The translations under genes and the position numbers were made by a program. 64,000 nucleotides of DNA from Kineothrix sp. IPX-CK (GTDB lineage: Bacteria > Bacillota > Clostridia > Lachnospirales > Lachnospiraceae): assembly GCF_039134705.1 (NCBI RefSeq), contig NZ_CP146256.1:3596001-3660000 (forward strand). The letters are read 5' to 3'. Below, one piece after another: positions 45,749-53,056 of this stretch; position 1 is the first letter of the stretch, and every line of letters starts with the position of its first letter. The notes below the pieces were generated by a model. That model was given only the letters and a program-made list of their open reading frames with translations, was not told the DNA's origin and ran no database searches.

Positions 45749-45878
45749 TTGTTTTCTGCTATGTTTGACGGGGATGTTCAGTGAATTAGAACTTCTTATA
45801 TATTTGAATTCGGCGCAGGAGTCTTTTGGGTTTGATTCAGTCGATTCGATATCTGAAAAAAGGACCTTTGACGCCCCA
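45749..45878. repeat. Degenerate relative of the 4715-4954 MITE-like element
   Basis: The stretch matches the right half of the 4.7-kb element closely: TTTGTTTTCTG.TATGTTTG, then GAATTAGAACTTCTTATATA, then GAATTCGG.GCAGGAGTCTTTT, and an end resembling AAAGGACCTTTTGACACCC (here AAAGGACCTTTGACGCCCC). The left terminal repeat is not recognisable, so it is truncated or decayed. It sits in the 320-bp gap between the XhlA-like and holin genes. Confidence 0.7.
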
Positions 45879-45920
45879 GTCATTATATATAAAAATTTAT
45901 GTAAGACTATAGTTCTGCAA

Positions 45921-46223
45921 TCATCTAAAAATTGTTGCTATTGTTGTTATAAAGGCCCCCACAATCCCGCCTGCAAAGGCCGTAATGATAGCCGCCTTTA
46001 CTTGACGGTTGGTCTCTACCGGCACCTTTTCCAGCATTTCCAAACGAACTCCCTGCTTTTTTTGCTCCTCCAGCATGTTCTCCATGTTCACTGCCATTTT
46101 ATTGACGGATATGGCAAGTTCCTGAATAACTTTGCTTTCCGCTTCAAGTTCCTTGACCCGGTGTTTCAGAGAGGCTATTTCGTGTTCGTGCGCTTCCAGT
46201 TTTACCGCGATTTCTGTTTCCAT
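45921..46223 (-). CDS. XhlA-like phage lysis-associated membrane protein
   Basis: A 100-aa protein: a long coiled coil (about 1-70, with EHEIASLKHRVKELEAESKVIQ) followed by one C-terminal membrane helix (AAIITAFAGGIVGAFITTIATIFR). This is the layout of XhlA (hemolysin XhlA family), which works with holins in the PBSX/tailocin and phage lysis cassettes of Firmicutes. AAGGA precedes the ATG. It lies between the collagen-like fibre gene and the holin. The DNA just upstream of the gene, including a hairpin, is repeated near 48197-48260. Confidence 0.8.
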   Translation of the reverse strand: METEIAVKLEAHEHEIASLKHRVKELEAESKVIQELAISVNKMAVNMENMLEEQKKQGVRLEMLEKVPVETNRQVKAAIITAFAGGIVGAFITTIATIFR

Positions 46224-46248
46224 CGCATTCCTTCTTTCCTTAAGTTTT

Positions 46249-46281
46249 AGAGCCGGTAAAGATTGCTCTCTAGCCGGCTCT
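46249..46281. repeat. Hairpin duplicated at 48217-48249
   Basis: AGAGCCGG (46249-46256) pairs with CCGGCTCT (46274-46281). The whole 33-bp sequence recurs at 48217-48249 with the same flanks (TTCTTTCCTTAAG before it). It lacks a good T run; it may modulate readthrough from the fibre gene into the lysis genes. Confidence 0.7.
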
Positions 46282-46352
46282 TTAATTCTGTTTATAAATT
46301 TCCTATAATATTAACTCATCCCTTATATTTGTGCTTTAAGGTATAATACAAA

Positions 46353-47444
46353 TTATACAGCAGTATATACTACAACTATTTCTAAAATACTTAACATATC
46401 ATATCCAACAGTTGCATTAGTCGTGAAAGTAAATGTCGCAGTATTTCCGGATGATGATACCGACGTACTTAACGTTCCTAATTCCGTATTTGAATTGGCA
46501 GATGCCACATATTGAGCAGATAAAACACCTGCATATATAGCTTTATAACCGGACTTCGATATATCTAATGTTATACCGTTTTTTCCTGCTGAAATATTTG
46601 TTGTAATTTTTTCTGCAAGTATCCTGGATTGTCCGGCATTATACCCTGCGTTATATTGAGCCGTATTATCCACACCTGTTCCTGTTATTTTTACTCCATT
46701 TACCCATGCCGTCTTGCCTGTACTTAAGTTATCTGCTGTAGCTGTGGCAGCTGTCTGACTTGCCAACGAATTAGCAGTAATACTACCGCTCCCGTTATGA
46801 TATCCGACCGGAATAGTGTAAGATTGTCCTGCATTCAGTGAAGCATTAACTGCCCCTCTATCTGCCATTGTTCCAGATATTCCTACAGCATTATTATTTG
46901 TAAAGGTATATCCGCTTAATACATGCCCTGGCGTTGCAGTTCCGACTTTTGTAGCAGCTACTCCATCATTGTATTTTTTATTTGCCACTATCTCAATATT
47001 TTCCGCAATGACATTGGGACCTGCATTACCGGCTGTAGCACATCCCAATTCTGTCACTTTACCAGCAATTGTGTTACAGCCATTCTGAAAAGACGTTTTA
47101 AATCCTTCAAATTCAGTATCTAAATCTTTAATTTTATCGTCAAGCGCTTTACCCATGATCGCGTCTAATGCTTTACCTTCAATTGTCGTGGTTAAGTTTG
47201 CAGCCAACTCGGGAGTTTCGCCTACCGGGCCCTGCGGTCCGACATCACCCTGCTCACCTTTTTCACCCTTCGGTCCCTGAGGTCCTTCCGGGCCCATCTC
47301 ACCGTCTTTACCATCAATTCCTTCTGCTTTTACACCGGTATCTTCATTTCCAACATACCAATTTCCATTTTCACCTATAATTGGTACAGGAATAATGCCG
47401 CTGGCATTACCGTGTATGTTTACTACTTCAAAACCTTTTTTCAT
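46353..47444 (-). CDS. Collagen-like fibre protein A (tail-fibre type)
   Basis: A 363-aa protein. Residues 1-41 form a conserved head ([19 protein letters not shown]) seen in phage tail-fibre-like proteins. Residues 42-75 are a short Gly-X-Y collagen-like tract. [12 protein letters not shown] and GKALDAIMGKALDDKIKDL follow. About 120-260 are Ala/Gly/Asn/Thr-rich with repeats such as YNAGYNAGQS, and about 280-363 form a distinct C-terminal domain. No signal peptide or wall anchor is seen, so release would need lysis. It is first gene of a transcript running into XhlA, holin and endolysin, and starts behind an SOS-type promoter. The head is nearly the same as in protein B; the C-terminal part is not. 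Confidence 0.8.
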   Translation of the reverse strand: MKKGFEVVNIHGNASGIIPVPIIGENGNWYVGNEDTGVKAEGIDGKDGEMGPEGPQGPKGEKGEQGDVGPQGPVGETPELAANLTTTIEGKALDAIMGKALDDKIKDLDTEFEGFKTSFQNGCNTIAGKVTELGCATAGNAGPNVIAENIEIVANKKYNDGVAATKVGTATPGHVLSGYTFTNNNAVGISGTMADRGAVNASLNAGQSYTIPVGYHNGSGSITANSLASQTAATATADNLSTGKTAWVNGVKITGTGVDNTAQYNAGYNAGQSRILAEKITTNISAGKNGITLDISKSGYKAIYAGVLSAQYVASANSNTELGTLSTSVSSSGNTATFTFTTNATVGYDMLSILEIVVVYTAV

Positions 47445-47504
47445 AATAATTTCCTTTCACTATAAAAGTTGCTAATTAATAAGTTCCTCACATGTGTTAA
47501 TGAT

Positions 47505-47533
47505 AATATAGAACATATGTTCGATTATTGCAA
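47505..47533 (-). promoter_or_regulatory. SOS-type promoter of fibre gene A (LexA box in the spacer)
   Basis: On the minus strand TTGCAA (-35, 47528-47533), 17 bp, TATATT (-10, 47505-47510). The spacer contains CGAACATATGTTC (palindrome core GAACATATGTTC, 47511-47522), matching CGAACRNRYGTTYC at 13 of 14. The same layout occurs at 49420-49448. Confidence 0.75.
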
Positions 47534-47568
47534 TAGTAAATATACTAAAATTTATTTTGCATATTGAG

Positions 47569-47700
47569 TTACTTGAGATATAATATATTTTCATCTGTGA
47601 TAATCTCAGATACTATATTAATTCTACATGTTCCGGTGAAAATAGAAATTCTATTACTTTGGGCAATAAAGTTAGGCCTATTTACTACACTTTGATTCAA
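47569..47700 (-). CDS. Possible 43-aa protein upstream of fibre gene A
   Basis: A TTG start at 47700 has AAGGAG eight bases upstream, and the frame runs 43 codons (NQSVVNRPNFIAQSNRISIF at its start, ending ITDENILYLK). The gene lies outside the SOS promoter transcript. I do not recognise it. It could be a remnant of another fibre gene or a chance frame in AT-rich DNA. Confidence 0.25.
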   Translation of the reverse strand: MNQSVVNRPNFIAQSNRISIFTGTCRINIVSEIITDENILYLK

Positions 47701-47857
47701 ATATACTCTCCTTAATATTAAAACAGAATATTCGTTCTGTTTCCGATGGATAAAGCCTATAAAATTAAAAAACCTCAAACCATGAAAAATTCACAGACTC
47801 GGGCATTCTTCTACTCTTTTGCATTATATTATTTTAAATTACAGATTCCTCCAGTGT

Positions 47858-48260
47858 TATCGTATAATCACAAATACCATTAAAATAGCCTGCTCTTTGG
47901 TGTCAAAGCTGCCTATGCTATTATAAAGAACAGCGTCCTGCTCGTTATCACAAAAGCAGAGAGGTTATTGCAAAAATTCAAAACATCCTGATACTGCCTG
48001 CTCTCGTAGGTATAGACCTCTACACCTTGTCCGGTGTGGGATTGGCGACACGCTGAAATGAATACTGATAATCCAGTCCAAATCCTCCCTGTTCGCCTAT
48101 GCCAATACGGATGCTACCACCGTCCAGTTTACCTCCGACATGATTGCGGCGATACCTATGGTGGCTACTGCCGTCTGGGCTACTGTTTCGACTACTCCCT
48201 TCTTTCCTTAAGCCTTAGAGCCGGTAAAGATTGCTCTCTAGCCGGCTCTTTGACGTACTT
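47858..48260 (-). pseudogene. Decayed second copy of the endolysin-holin-XhlA cassette
   Basis: The DNA is a patchwork of pieces closely matching the intact cassette in the same order and strand. 47858-48103 matches parts of the endolysin amidase domain (compare 44858-44962 and 45041-45183; for example TACACCTTGTCCGGTGTGGG is shared). 48104-48196 matches the holin (TCCAGTTTACCTCCGACATG is shared). 48197-48260 matches the region upstream of the XhlA-like gene including its hairpin. Deletions have fused the pieces and several frames are broken, so nothing functional can be made. Confidence 0.85.
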
Positions 48261-48282
48261 TTTAAATATCTGTTATAATTAC

Positions 48283-48441
48283 TTAGTAATGTTATATATA
48301 GGCTCTGCCGGATTGATTACGCAAACATTTTCCTACAACCAATTAACTGGTATTTTATCTTCACAAGTACAAGCTAATAATCACTCAATACAAATGTATA
48401 TATTGCTCAATACTGGGAAAAAGTGCCACAATAATCCTTGA
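48283..48441 (+). other. Possible inverted fragment of a fibre-protein C-terminus
   Basis: On the plus strand the DNA reads LITQTFSYNQLTGILSSQVQ, then ANNHSIQMYILLNTG. This loosely resembles the C-terminal [11 protein letters not shown]...[11 protein letters not shown] of fibre protein B on the other strand. It has no convincing start. It may be debris of a third fibre end, inverted relative to the intact ones. Confidence 0.3.
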
Positions 48442-48462
48442 AAACGACTGTAATGTAGATTA

Positions 48463-49359
48463 TTAAGCTGCTACAGTATACACAGTTATTGAACTAACGT
48501 AAAAATTATTTTCAACTCCTGATTTGTAGAGTCCTGTTAGCGTTAAAACACCAGTCACTGCATTATAACTTTTATTAAGCGTAAAAGTATTGGTTCCTAA
48601 TAATCCACCTGTACGAAAGGGCGAAAAGCTATTGATTTGCACAAAGAAATCTTCTGCTGTTTTCTCTGCATATCCAGCTACAGTACTAAAACCGAATGTT
48701 AAGGTTGCCGTATTGGAGCCCTCCCATGTTTGAGATACAATTTGTGGATCACCCAATTTTTTTTTTACGCCGTTTGAAGCTGTAGCATAAAAATTTGTAC
48801 CGTCAAAAGATATCTTATTATTTCCAAGCCATGTACCAGTAATTGCGTTGATATTAGAAGTTAAATTATTATTAGTGGTCGTAATCTTATCGTCCAACAC
48901 CTTACCCATTGTTGCATCAAGGGCTTTACCTGTAACCGTCGTGGTTAGGTTTGCAGCCAGCGCAGGAGTTTCACCTATCGGACCTTGAGGACCAGTAGCA
49001 CCGGTGTCTCCTTTCGGGCCCTGGATACCCGTAGCACCGGTATCTCCCTGGGGACCTTGAGGGCCCATCTCGCCCTGGTCTCCTTTGTCACCTTTTTCAC
49101 CCTTCGGGCCCTGGGCGCCTTCCGCTCCTGTATCACCTTTTAAGCCCTGAGGACCTTCCGGGCCAACATCACCCTGCTCACCTTTCGGGCCCTGCGGTCC
49201 TTCTGGGCCCATCTCGCCGTCTTTACCATCAATTCCTTCTGCTTTTACACCGGTATCTTCATTTCCAACATACCAATTTCCATTTTCACCTATAACCGGC
49301 GTTGCAATAACGCCATCTCCACAACTATGAATGTACACTTTCTGAAATCCTTTTTGCAT
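48463..49359 (-). CDS. Collagen-like fibre protein B (tail-fibre type)
   Basis: A 298-aa paralogue of protein A. Residues 22-62 are nearly identical to A ([19 protein letters not shown] onward). The Gly-X-Y tract is much longer (about 42-129, with GDTGATG and GPKGE repeats). The segment [20 protein letters not shown] and MGKVLDDKI is shared. The C-terminal about 130 residues differ ([32 protein letters not shown], ending [10 protein letters not shown]) and probably form another receptor-binding or trimerising head. It has the same SOS-type promoter as A, but downstream only the decayed lysis cassette remains. It could be released by the intact cassette. Confidence 0.8.
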   Translation of the reverse strand: MQKGFQKVYIHSCGDGVIATPVIGENGNWYVGNEDTGVKAEGIDGKDGEMGPEGPQGPKGEQGDVGPEGPQGLKGDTGAEGAQGPKGEKGDKGDQGEMGPQGPQGDTGATGIQGPKGDTGATGPQGPIGETPALAANLTTTVTGKALDATMGKVLDDKITTTNNNLTSNINAITGTWLGNNKISFDGTNFYATASNGVKKKLGDPQIVSQTWEGSNTATLTFGFSTVAGYAEKTAEDFFVQINSFSPFRTGGLLGTNTFTLNKSYNAVTGVLTLTGLYKSGVENNFYVSSITVYTVAA

Positions 49360-49419
49360 AATAATTCCCTTTCGTTTTAAATTTTGTCAATTAATAGTTC
49401 CTCCACATGTGTTAACCAT

Positions 49420-49448
49420 AATATAGAACATATGTTCGGTTATTGCAA
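49420..49448 (-). promoter_or_regulatory. SOS-type promoter of fibre gene B (LexA box in the spacer)
   Basis: On the minus strand TTGCAA (49443-49448), 17 bp, TATATT (49420-49425). The spacer holds CGAACATATGTTC (core 49426-49437). Downstream the leader shares an ACACATGTG palindrome with the other copy. Confidence 0.75.
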
Positions 49449-49601
49449 TAGTAAAAACATACAAAATAAAAAACAATTTTCTATATACTTATTTCAACTT
49501 CAATCTATCTTTTTATATAGTATTGTTAGTTAACAGATTTTCTTGTATGATGAATAATAACAGCAATCAAATGAAAGTCAAAAACAGGGGAGGTTTTAAA
49601 A

Positions 49602-50072
49602 ATGGATATTAACAATATAGATAGCTTAGCTGAAGAATATCTATGGGAAGATTCCGCAGGGCTCCAATCGAAGTCCTTAGGAGAGGCCGCTGGAAGTCAG
49701 AAGATTTATGTGAATATCGACTACGTTCCTCCGGGAGCATACAGCGCAAGATACCACAGCCATTCCCAACAGGAGGAATTCTTTCTGATTCTCTCGGGGG
49801 CGGGAACCCTTCGCTTAGACGGAGCGGAGCATCGCATAAAGCAGGGTGATTTTATAGCGAAGCCGGCGGGAAAGGACATTGCACATACCTTCTATAACTC
49901 CGGAGAGGAAACACTTGTCATCTTAGATGCCGGAACGAATGAAAGTGAAGATACATGCTACTATCCCGATGAAAATATGTATATGCAAAAATCCAACGGC
50001 ATTAAACGCATTTTCAACGGCTCGCAGCTGGATACCTCATGGTATCCCAATCCGAATTCTGATTCAAATTAG
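49602..50072 (+). CDS. Cupin-domain protein
   Basis: A 156-aa single-domain cupin. The first metal motif is RYHSHSQQEEFFLILSGAGTLRLDG with His, His and Glu ligands. The second is KPAGKDIAHTFYNSGEETLVIL with its His. Such small cupins act as sugar isomerases, dioxygenases or ligand sensors, and the family cannot be narrowed. GGGGAGG lies about 8 nt before the ATG. It stands alone, divergent from the fibre cassette; a bidirectional terminator separates it from thiT. Confidence 0.88.
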   Translation: MDINNIDSLAEEYLWEDSAGLQSKSLGEAAGSQKIYVNIDYVPPGAYSARYHSHSQQEEFFLILSGAGTLRLDGAEHRIKQGDFIAKPAGKDIAHTFYNSGEETLVILDAGTNESEDTCYYPDENMYMQKSNGIKRIFNGSQLDTSWYPNPNSDSN

Positions 50073-50138
50073 AATTATACTTAGTCCAAACCCATATTAT
50101 TACTATCCAATAAAATTTAAATTTTTCTATAAAAAATA

Positions 50139-50172
50139 AGAGCAGGAAACCTGTTTTCAGATTCCCTGCTCT
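50139..50172. terminator. Bidirectional terminator between the cupin and thiT genes
   Basis: AGAGCAGG (50139-50146) pairs with CCTGCTCT (50165-50172). The minus strand has TTATTTTTT immediately after the stem, so it best serves thiT. The plus-strand T run is weak. Confidence 0.7.
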
Positions 50173-50284
50173 TTGATATTACAGACTTTCTTCTGTTATT
50201 TCGTTTTAAATCCGTCAGTATGCGTATGATTTTACTTAATGAAATCTACCATATCTAAGAAAAACGTAAAATTCTCACAATCCC

Positions 50285-50971
50285 TTATGAACCTTCCCCA
50301 ACCGCCATCACTTTCACTCTGGCAAGTCCCTTATTAACCGGCGGAATAGCAATAAGCACCAACGTAAACAACGTCTCCAATCCAATATAAGCTCCATTAT
50401 ACACTAACGAATAAACCGGCGCTGCCATATTATAAGCCGAAGCATAGCTTCCAAAGAATATCATCCCTGACAAAAAGGTAAAGAAATACCGCCCAAGCAC
50501 ACCCAGTAAATATCCCTTTATCAATCCATGCTTCGCATTGGAAAAGACTCCCGAAAGACCCAGCGCCCCAAAAGCAAAAATATAATCGGTCAGCATCTGA
50601 GGAATACTGATAATATACGGATCTACAATAAGCTGTAAAAAACCATATGCGATAGCCGCCATCAGTCCTCCCCTAAGGCCGAACCAGTAGCCAATCAGGC
50701 AGATGAACAGCATGCTGAAGAAAGTAACCGAACCTCCCATAGGCATATCTACTACTTTAAGCATCGACGTTACCATAGCCAGTGCCATAGCCATAGCGGA
50801 AAACACCAGCTGCCTCGTGCTGAACCTTTTGTTCCCATCCTTACCTGAAATAAAACTTGCCACCAGCAGAATTGCCAGCATAACGGCTACCAACACTCCA
50901 TAGCCAGCTCCCGTGAGTTCGAAATAATTTCCCCACTCTTGATCCACTACTTCCTTTGCAAAAAATGACAT
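50285..50971 (-). CDS. thiT: Thiamine transporter (ECF S component, ThiT)
   Basis: A 228-aa membrane protein with about six helices plus an extra N-terminal segment. RQLVFSAMAMALAMVTSMLKVVDMPMGGSVTFFSML and GLRGGLMAAIAYGFLQLIVDPYI are typical of ThiT, the thiamine-binding S component of energy-coupling factor importers. A TPP riboswitch in its leader supports thiamine as the ligand. It needs a shared EcfAA'T module; the T/A genes at 52224-54769 are nearby but seem dedicated to another S component. AGGGAGG precedes the ATG by 6 nt. Confidence 0.92.
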   Translation of the reverse strand: MSFFAKEVVDQEWGNYFELTGAGYGVLVAVMLAILLVASFISGKDGNKRFSTRQLVFSAMAMALAMVTSMLKVVDMPMGGSVTFFSMLFICLIGYWFGLRGGLMAAIAYGFLQLIVDPYIISIPQMLTDYIFAFGALGLSGVFSNAKHGLIKGYLLGVLGRYFFTFLSGMIFFGSYASAYNMAAPVYSLVYNGAYIGLETLFTLVLIAIPPVNKGLARVKVMAVGEGS

Positions 50972-51063
50972 AAAAAAACCTCCCTTGTAATTTTAAATCA
51001 CATGGAGGGGCTCAAATCTTTCTTTTGCATATACAAAAAACAACACTCGTATTTACAAAAAAA

Positions 51064-51158
51064 GTGCTTTCCTACGCCGGTATTATCCGGTTCAGGTTAT
51101 GAGGGTTAGAATCCGTCTTACAGAACGGAGTCAGTCTCAGCTATTGCTCCCCTAGCGA
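51064..51158 (-). promoter_or_regulatory. TPP (thiamine pyrophosphate) riboswitch
   Basis: On the minus strand the leader of thiT reads AGGGGAGC, AGCTGAGACTG, AACCCTCATAACCTGAACCGG, then ATAATACCGGCGTAGGAA, the conserved parts of the THI element in order. Downstream a weak hairpin (AGCACT with AGTGTT) and TTTTTT may be the regulated terminator. Binding of TPP should reduce thiT expression. Confidence 0.95.
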
Positions 51159-51220
51159 TTTATTTAATTTGTCTACAATATACGACATACCAATATCTTT
51201 GTCAAGTCTTTCTCATAATC

Positions 51221-51251
51221 TGTTACTGTCCACTCCGTTCTCAGTAACGCA
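51221..51251. repeat. Dispersed 31-bp hairpin repeat, copy 1
   Basis: GTTACTG...CAGTAAC closes a 7-bp stem around TCCACTCCGTTCT. The 31 bases match copy 2 at 62617-62647 with two substitutions, one of which changes a T-A pair to T-G. It lies between the TPP riboswitch and the patatin-like gene. Confidence 0.65.
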
Positions 51252-51325
51252 TGATGTTCTGCAATGCAAACTTTTTGCATTTAAATTCGCTTCGCAAAGC
51301 AGAAATCATCTCCCGAATCGCGTTC

Positions 51326-52180
51326 TTACTCAGCCAAAAAGTCCTTCAATTCTGTCTTTTTTTCCTCCGCCACTTCATATCCATGCCTGTAATATTCCTT
51401 AAGCCGCGATGCATCCGTCTCGTTGTTAATCAGATAGATGTCGTCCGAGGGACGCAGCACAAAAGCCCGCCCTTCCTTCTCCATATGCTCCAGCATATCG
51501 AGGGATTGATTGTATCTGGCCGCCCTTCCGGCCACCAGATGAACGAATTTGGGATACTTACGATACAAGAGCCTAATCATGGCAAGGTAGAAATATCTCT
51601 GTTTTTTACGATATTTCGTATTCCTAGTGACGACTACGATCACCTTCTTCCATCCCTCTTCTAACGCCTTCCCGATCGGAATCGCATCAGCCATACCGCC
51701 ATCTAACATGGGAATCCCGTCAATATGGGTCACTTTCCCGATAAACGGCAGCGAATTAGCAGCCCTGCATATTCTCAGGAAATCGTCCTCATCAACGAAT
51801 TTCTCATGATAAACGGATTCTCCCGTCACACAATTTACCGTACTGGTAATAAATCTCTTTGCAGAAGCGGTAAACGCCTCAAAATCAAAAGGCACTCTCC
51901 GTTTCGGAATCTCATCGAACAACAAATCCATATCAAAAAAAGTACCCTTTTTAAAAAAGGTGGAAAATCCAAGATATTTCTCTTTCTCCATCGGCTCGAT
52001 AATAGCTTTCACTGCGCGCCCTCTCTGTCCCGACACATAATTCATACCGGCGTACGCGCCAGCCGATACTGCCATTACATTGGGAATCTGTATATCATTG
52101 TCCAGAAAAAAATCCAGCACACCTGCACAAAACATGCTGCGCATGGCCCCTCCTTCCAATATAATTCCTACATTTTCCAA
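51326..52180 (-). CDS. Patatin-like phospholipase family protein
   Basis: A 284-aa patatin-fold lipid hydrolase. GIILEGGAMRSMFCAGVLDFFL contains the oxyanion-hole GGAMR. VMAVSAGAYAGMNY is the nucleophile elbow with Ser; the usual Gly before it is Ala. LDGGMADAIPI holds the Asp of the Ser-Asp dyad. The C-terminal region is typical of the YjjU-like group. No signal peptide is seen. The longer frame (start 52207) has no ribosome site before it; TTG 52180 (MENVGIILEGG) has AGGAG eight bases upstream and fits the family start. GTG 52183 is also possible. Confidence 0.85.
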   Translation of the reverse strand: MENVGIILEGGAMRSMFCAGVLDFFLDNDIQIPNVMAVSAGAYAGMNYVSGQRGRAVKAIIEPMEKEKYLGFSTFFKKGTFFDMDLLFDEIPKRRVPFDFEAFTASAKRFITSTVNCVTGESVYHEKFVDEDDFLRICRAANSLPFIGKVTHIDGIPMLDGGMADAIPIGKALEEGWKKVIVVVTRNTKYRKKQRYFYLAMIRLLYRKYPKFVHLVAGRAARYNQSLDMLEHMEKEGRAFVLRPSDDIYLINNETDASRLKEYYRHGYEVAEEKKTELKDFLAE

Positions 52181-52223
52181 CACTTCATCTCCTGTTCCAA
52201 AATACAATTTTCTAATAACCTTT

Positions 52224-53054
52224 CTATTTCACGAAGGGATTATAAAAACGGTTACCATCGTGAAAAGTAATGATAAGTGCCGCTGCTGCGATGACCACAG
52301 TGACACCGATTACGATATAATCAGCTCTTTTTAACTTTTTCCCTGCATACCACGTACGTTTCTTATGCTTTCCGAAACCGCGCAGCTCCATGGCATTGCT
52401 CACCACGTCGATACGCTCCATACTGGTAAAGATAAGGGGAAATATAATGGAGGCAACATTCTTTATCCTGCCGAACAAGGATGCCTTTCCTGACATCTCT
52501 ATGCCTCTCGCCTCCTGCGCATGCTTTATCTGCGTGAAGTCGTCCTGAACATCAGGTATGTACCGAAGGGTAATAGCAACCGCATAGCTTACGTTATAAC
52601 TGACTCCAATACGGTTTAATGAGGCTGCGAATTCGCTGGGATTGGTAGTAATGATAAACATAAATACCGCCGGCACGATCGTAACATATTTGATCATTAC
52701 ATTGAATTCATAAAAAAGCTGCTCCTTTGTCAGATAATAGTTTCCGAACATGTGAACAATATCCGTCCTGCTGCCGTAAATATTCACTCCTTCATAAGGT
52801 GAAAAAACGAAAATGGCAAGCAAATTGAAGATGAGAAAAAACAAGATGAACATAAAAACCGTTCCTACCTGTCTCCACTGAATCTTAGACATCTTATAAA
52901 TAATCAGACTTCCAAACACCATCGCCAATAGTACCCTCGTATCATAGGACAGCATGCTTGCCATCGTCCACAACAGGAAGAATATAAGCTTGGTAACGCC
53001 GGAAAGTCTATGAATCCACGTATCCTTTTCTTCATAGGTCAATATTCTGGCCAT
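52224..53054 (-). CDS. ecfT: ECF transporter transmembrane (T) component
   Basis: A 276-aa membrane protein coupling the ATPases to the substrate-binding S component. It has five or six helices and the two short XRG coupling motifs: EARGIEMSG near residue 185 and MELRGFGKHKKR near 240. It lies 2 bp downstream of the fused ATPase gene and belongs with the S gene at 54777 in one operon (S, A-A', T). This order resembles YkoEDC-type importers for a thiamine precursor in Bacillus. The ligand here is not known. Confidence 0.92.
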   Translation of the reverse strand: MARILTYEEKDTWIHRLSGVTKLIFFLLWTMASMLSYDTRVLLAMVFGSLIIYKMSKIQWRQVGTVFMFILFFLIFNLLAIFVFSPYEGVNIYGSRTDIVHMFGNYYLTKEQLFYEFNVMIKYVTIVPAVFMFIITTNPSEFAASLNRIGVSYNVSYAVAITLRYIPDVQDDFTQIKHAQEARGIEMSGKASLFGRIKNVASIIFPLIFTSMERIDVVSNAMELRGFGKHKKRTWYAGKKLKRADYIVIGVTVVIAAAALIITFHDGNRFYNPFVK

Positions 53055-53056
53055 AT

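Noticed and set aside
42000..50100. A complete prophage
   Set aside because: Only fibre, XhlA, holin and endolysin genes are present. There is no integrase, terminase, portal, capsid or tail gene, and no tRNA or attachment repeat was found.
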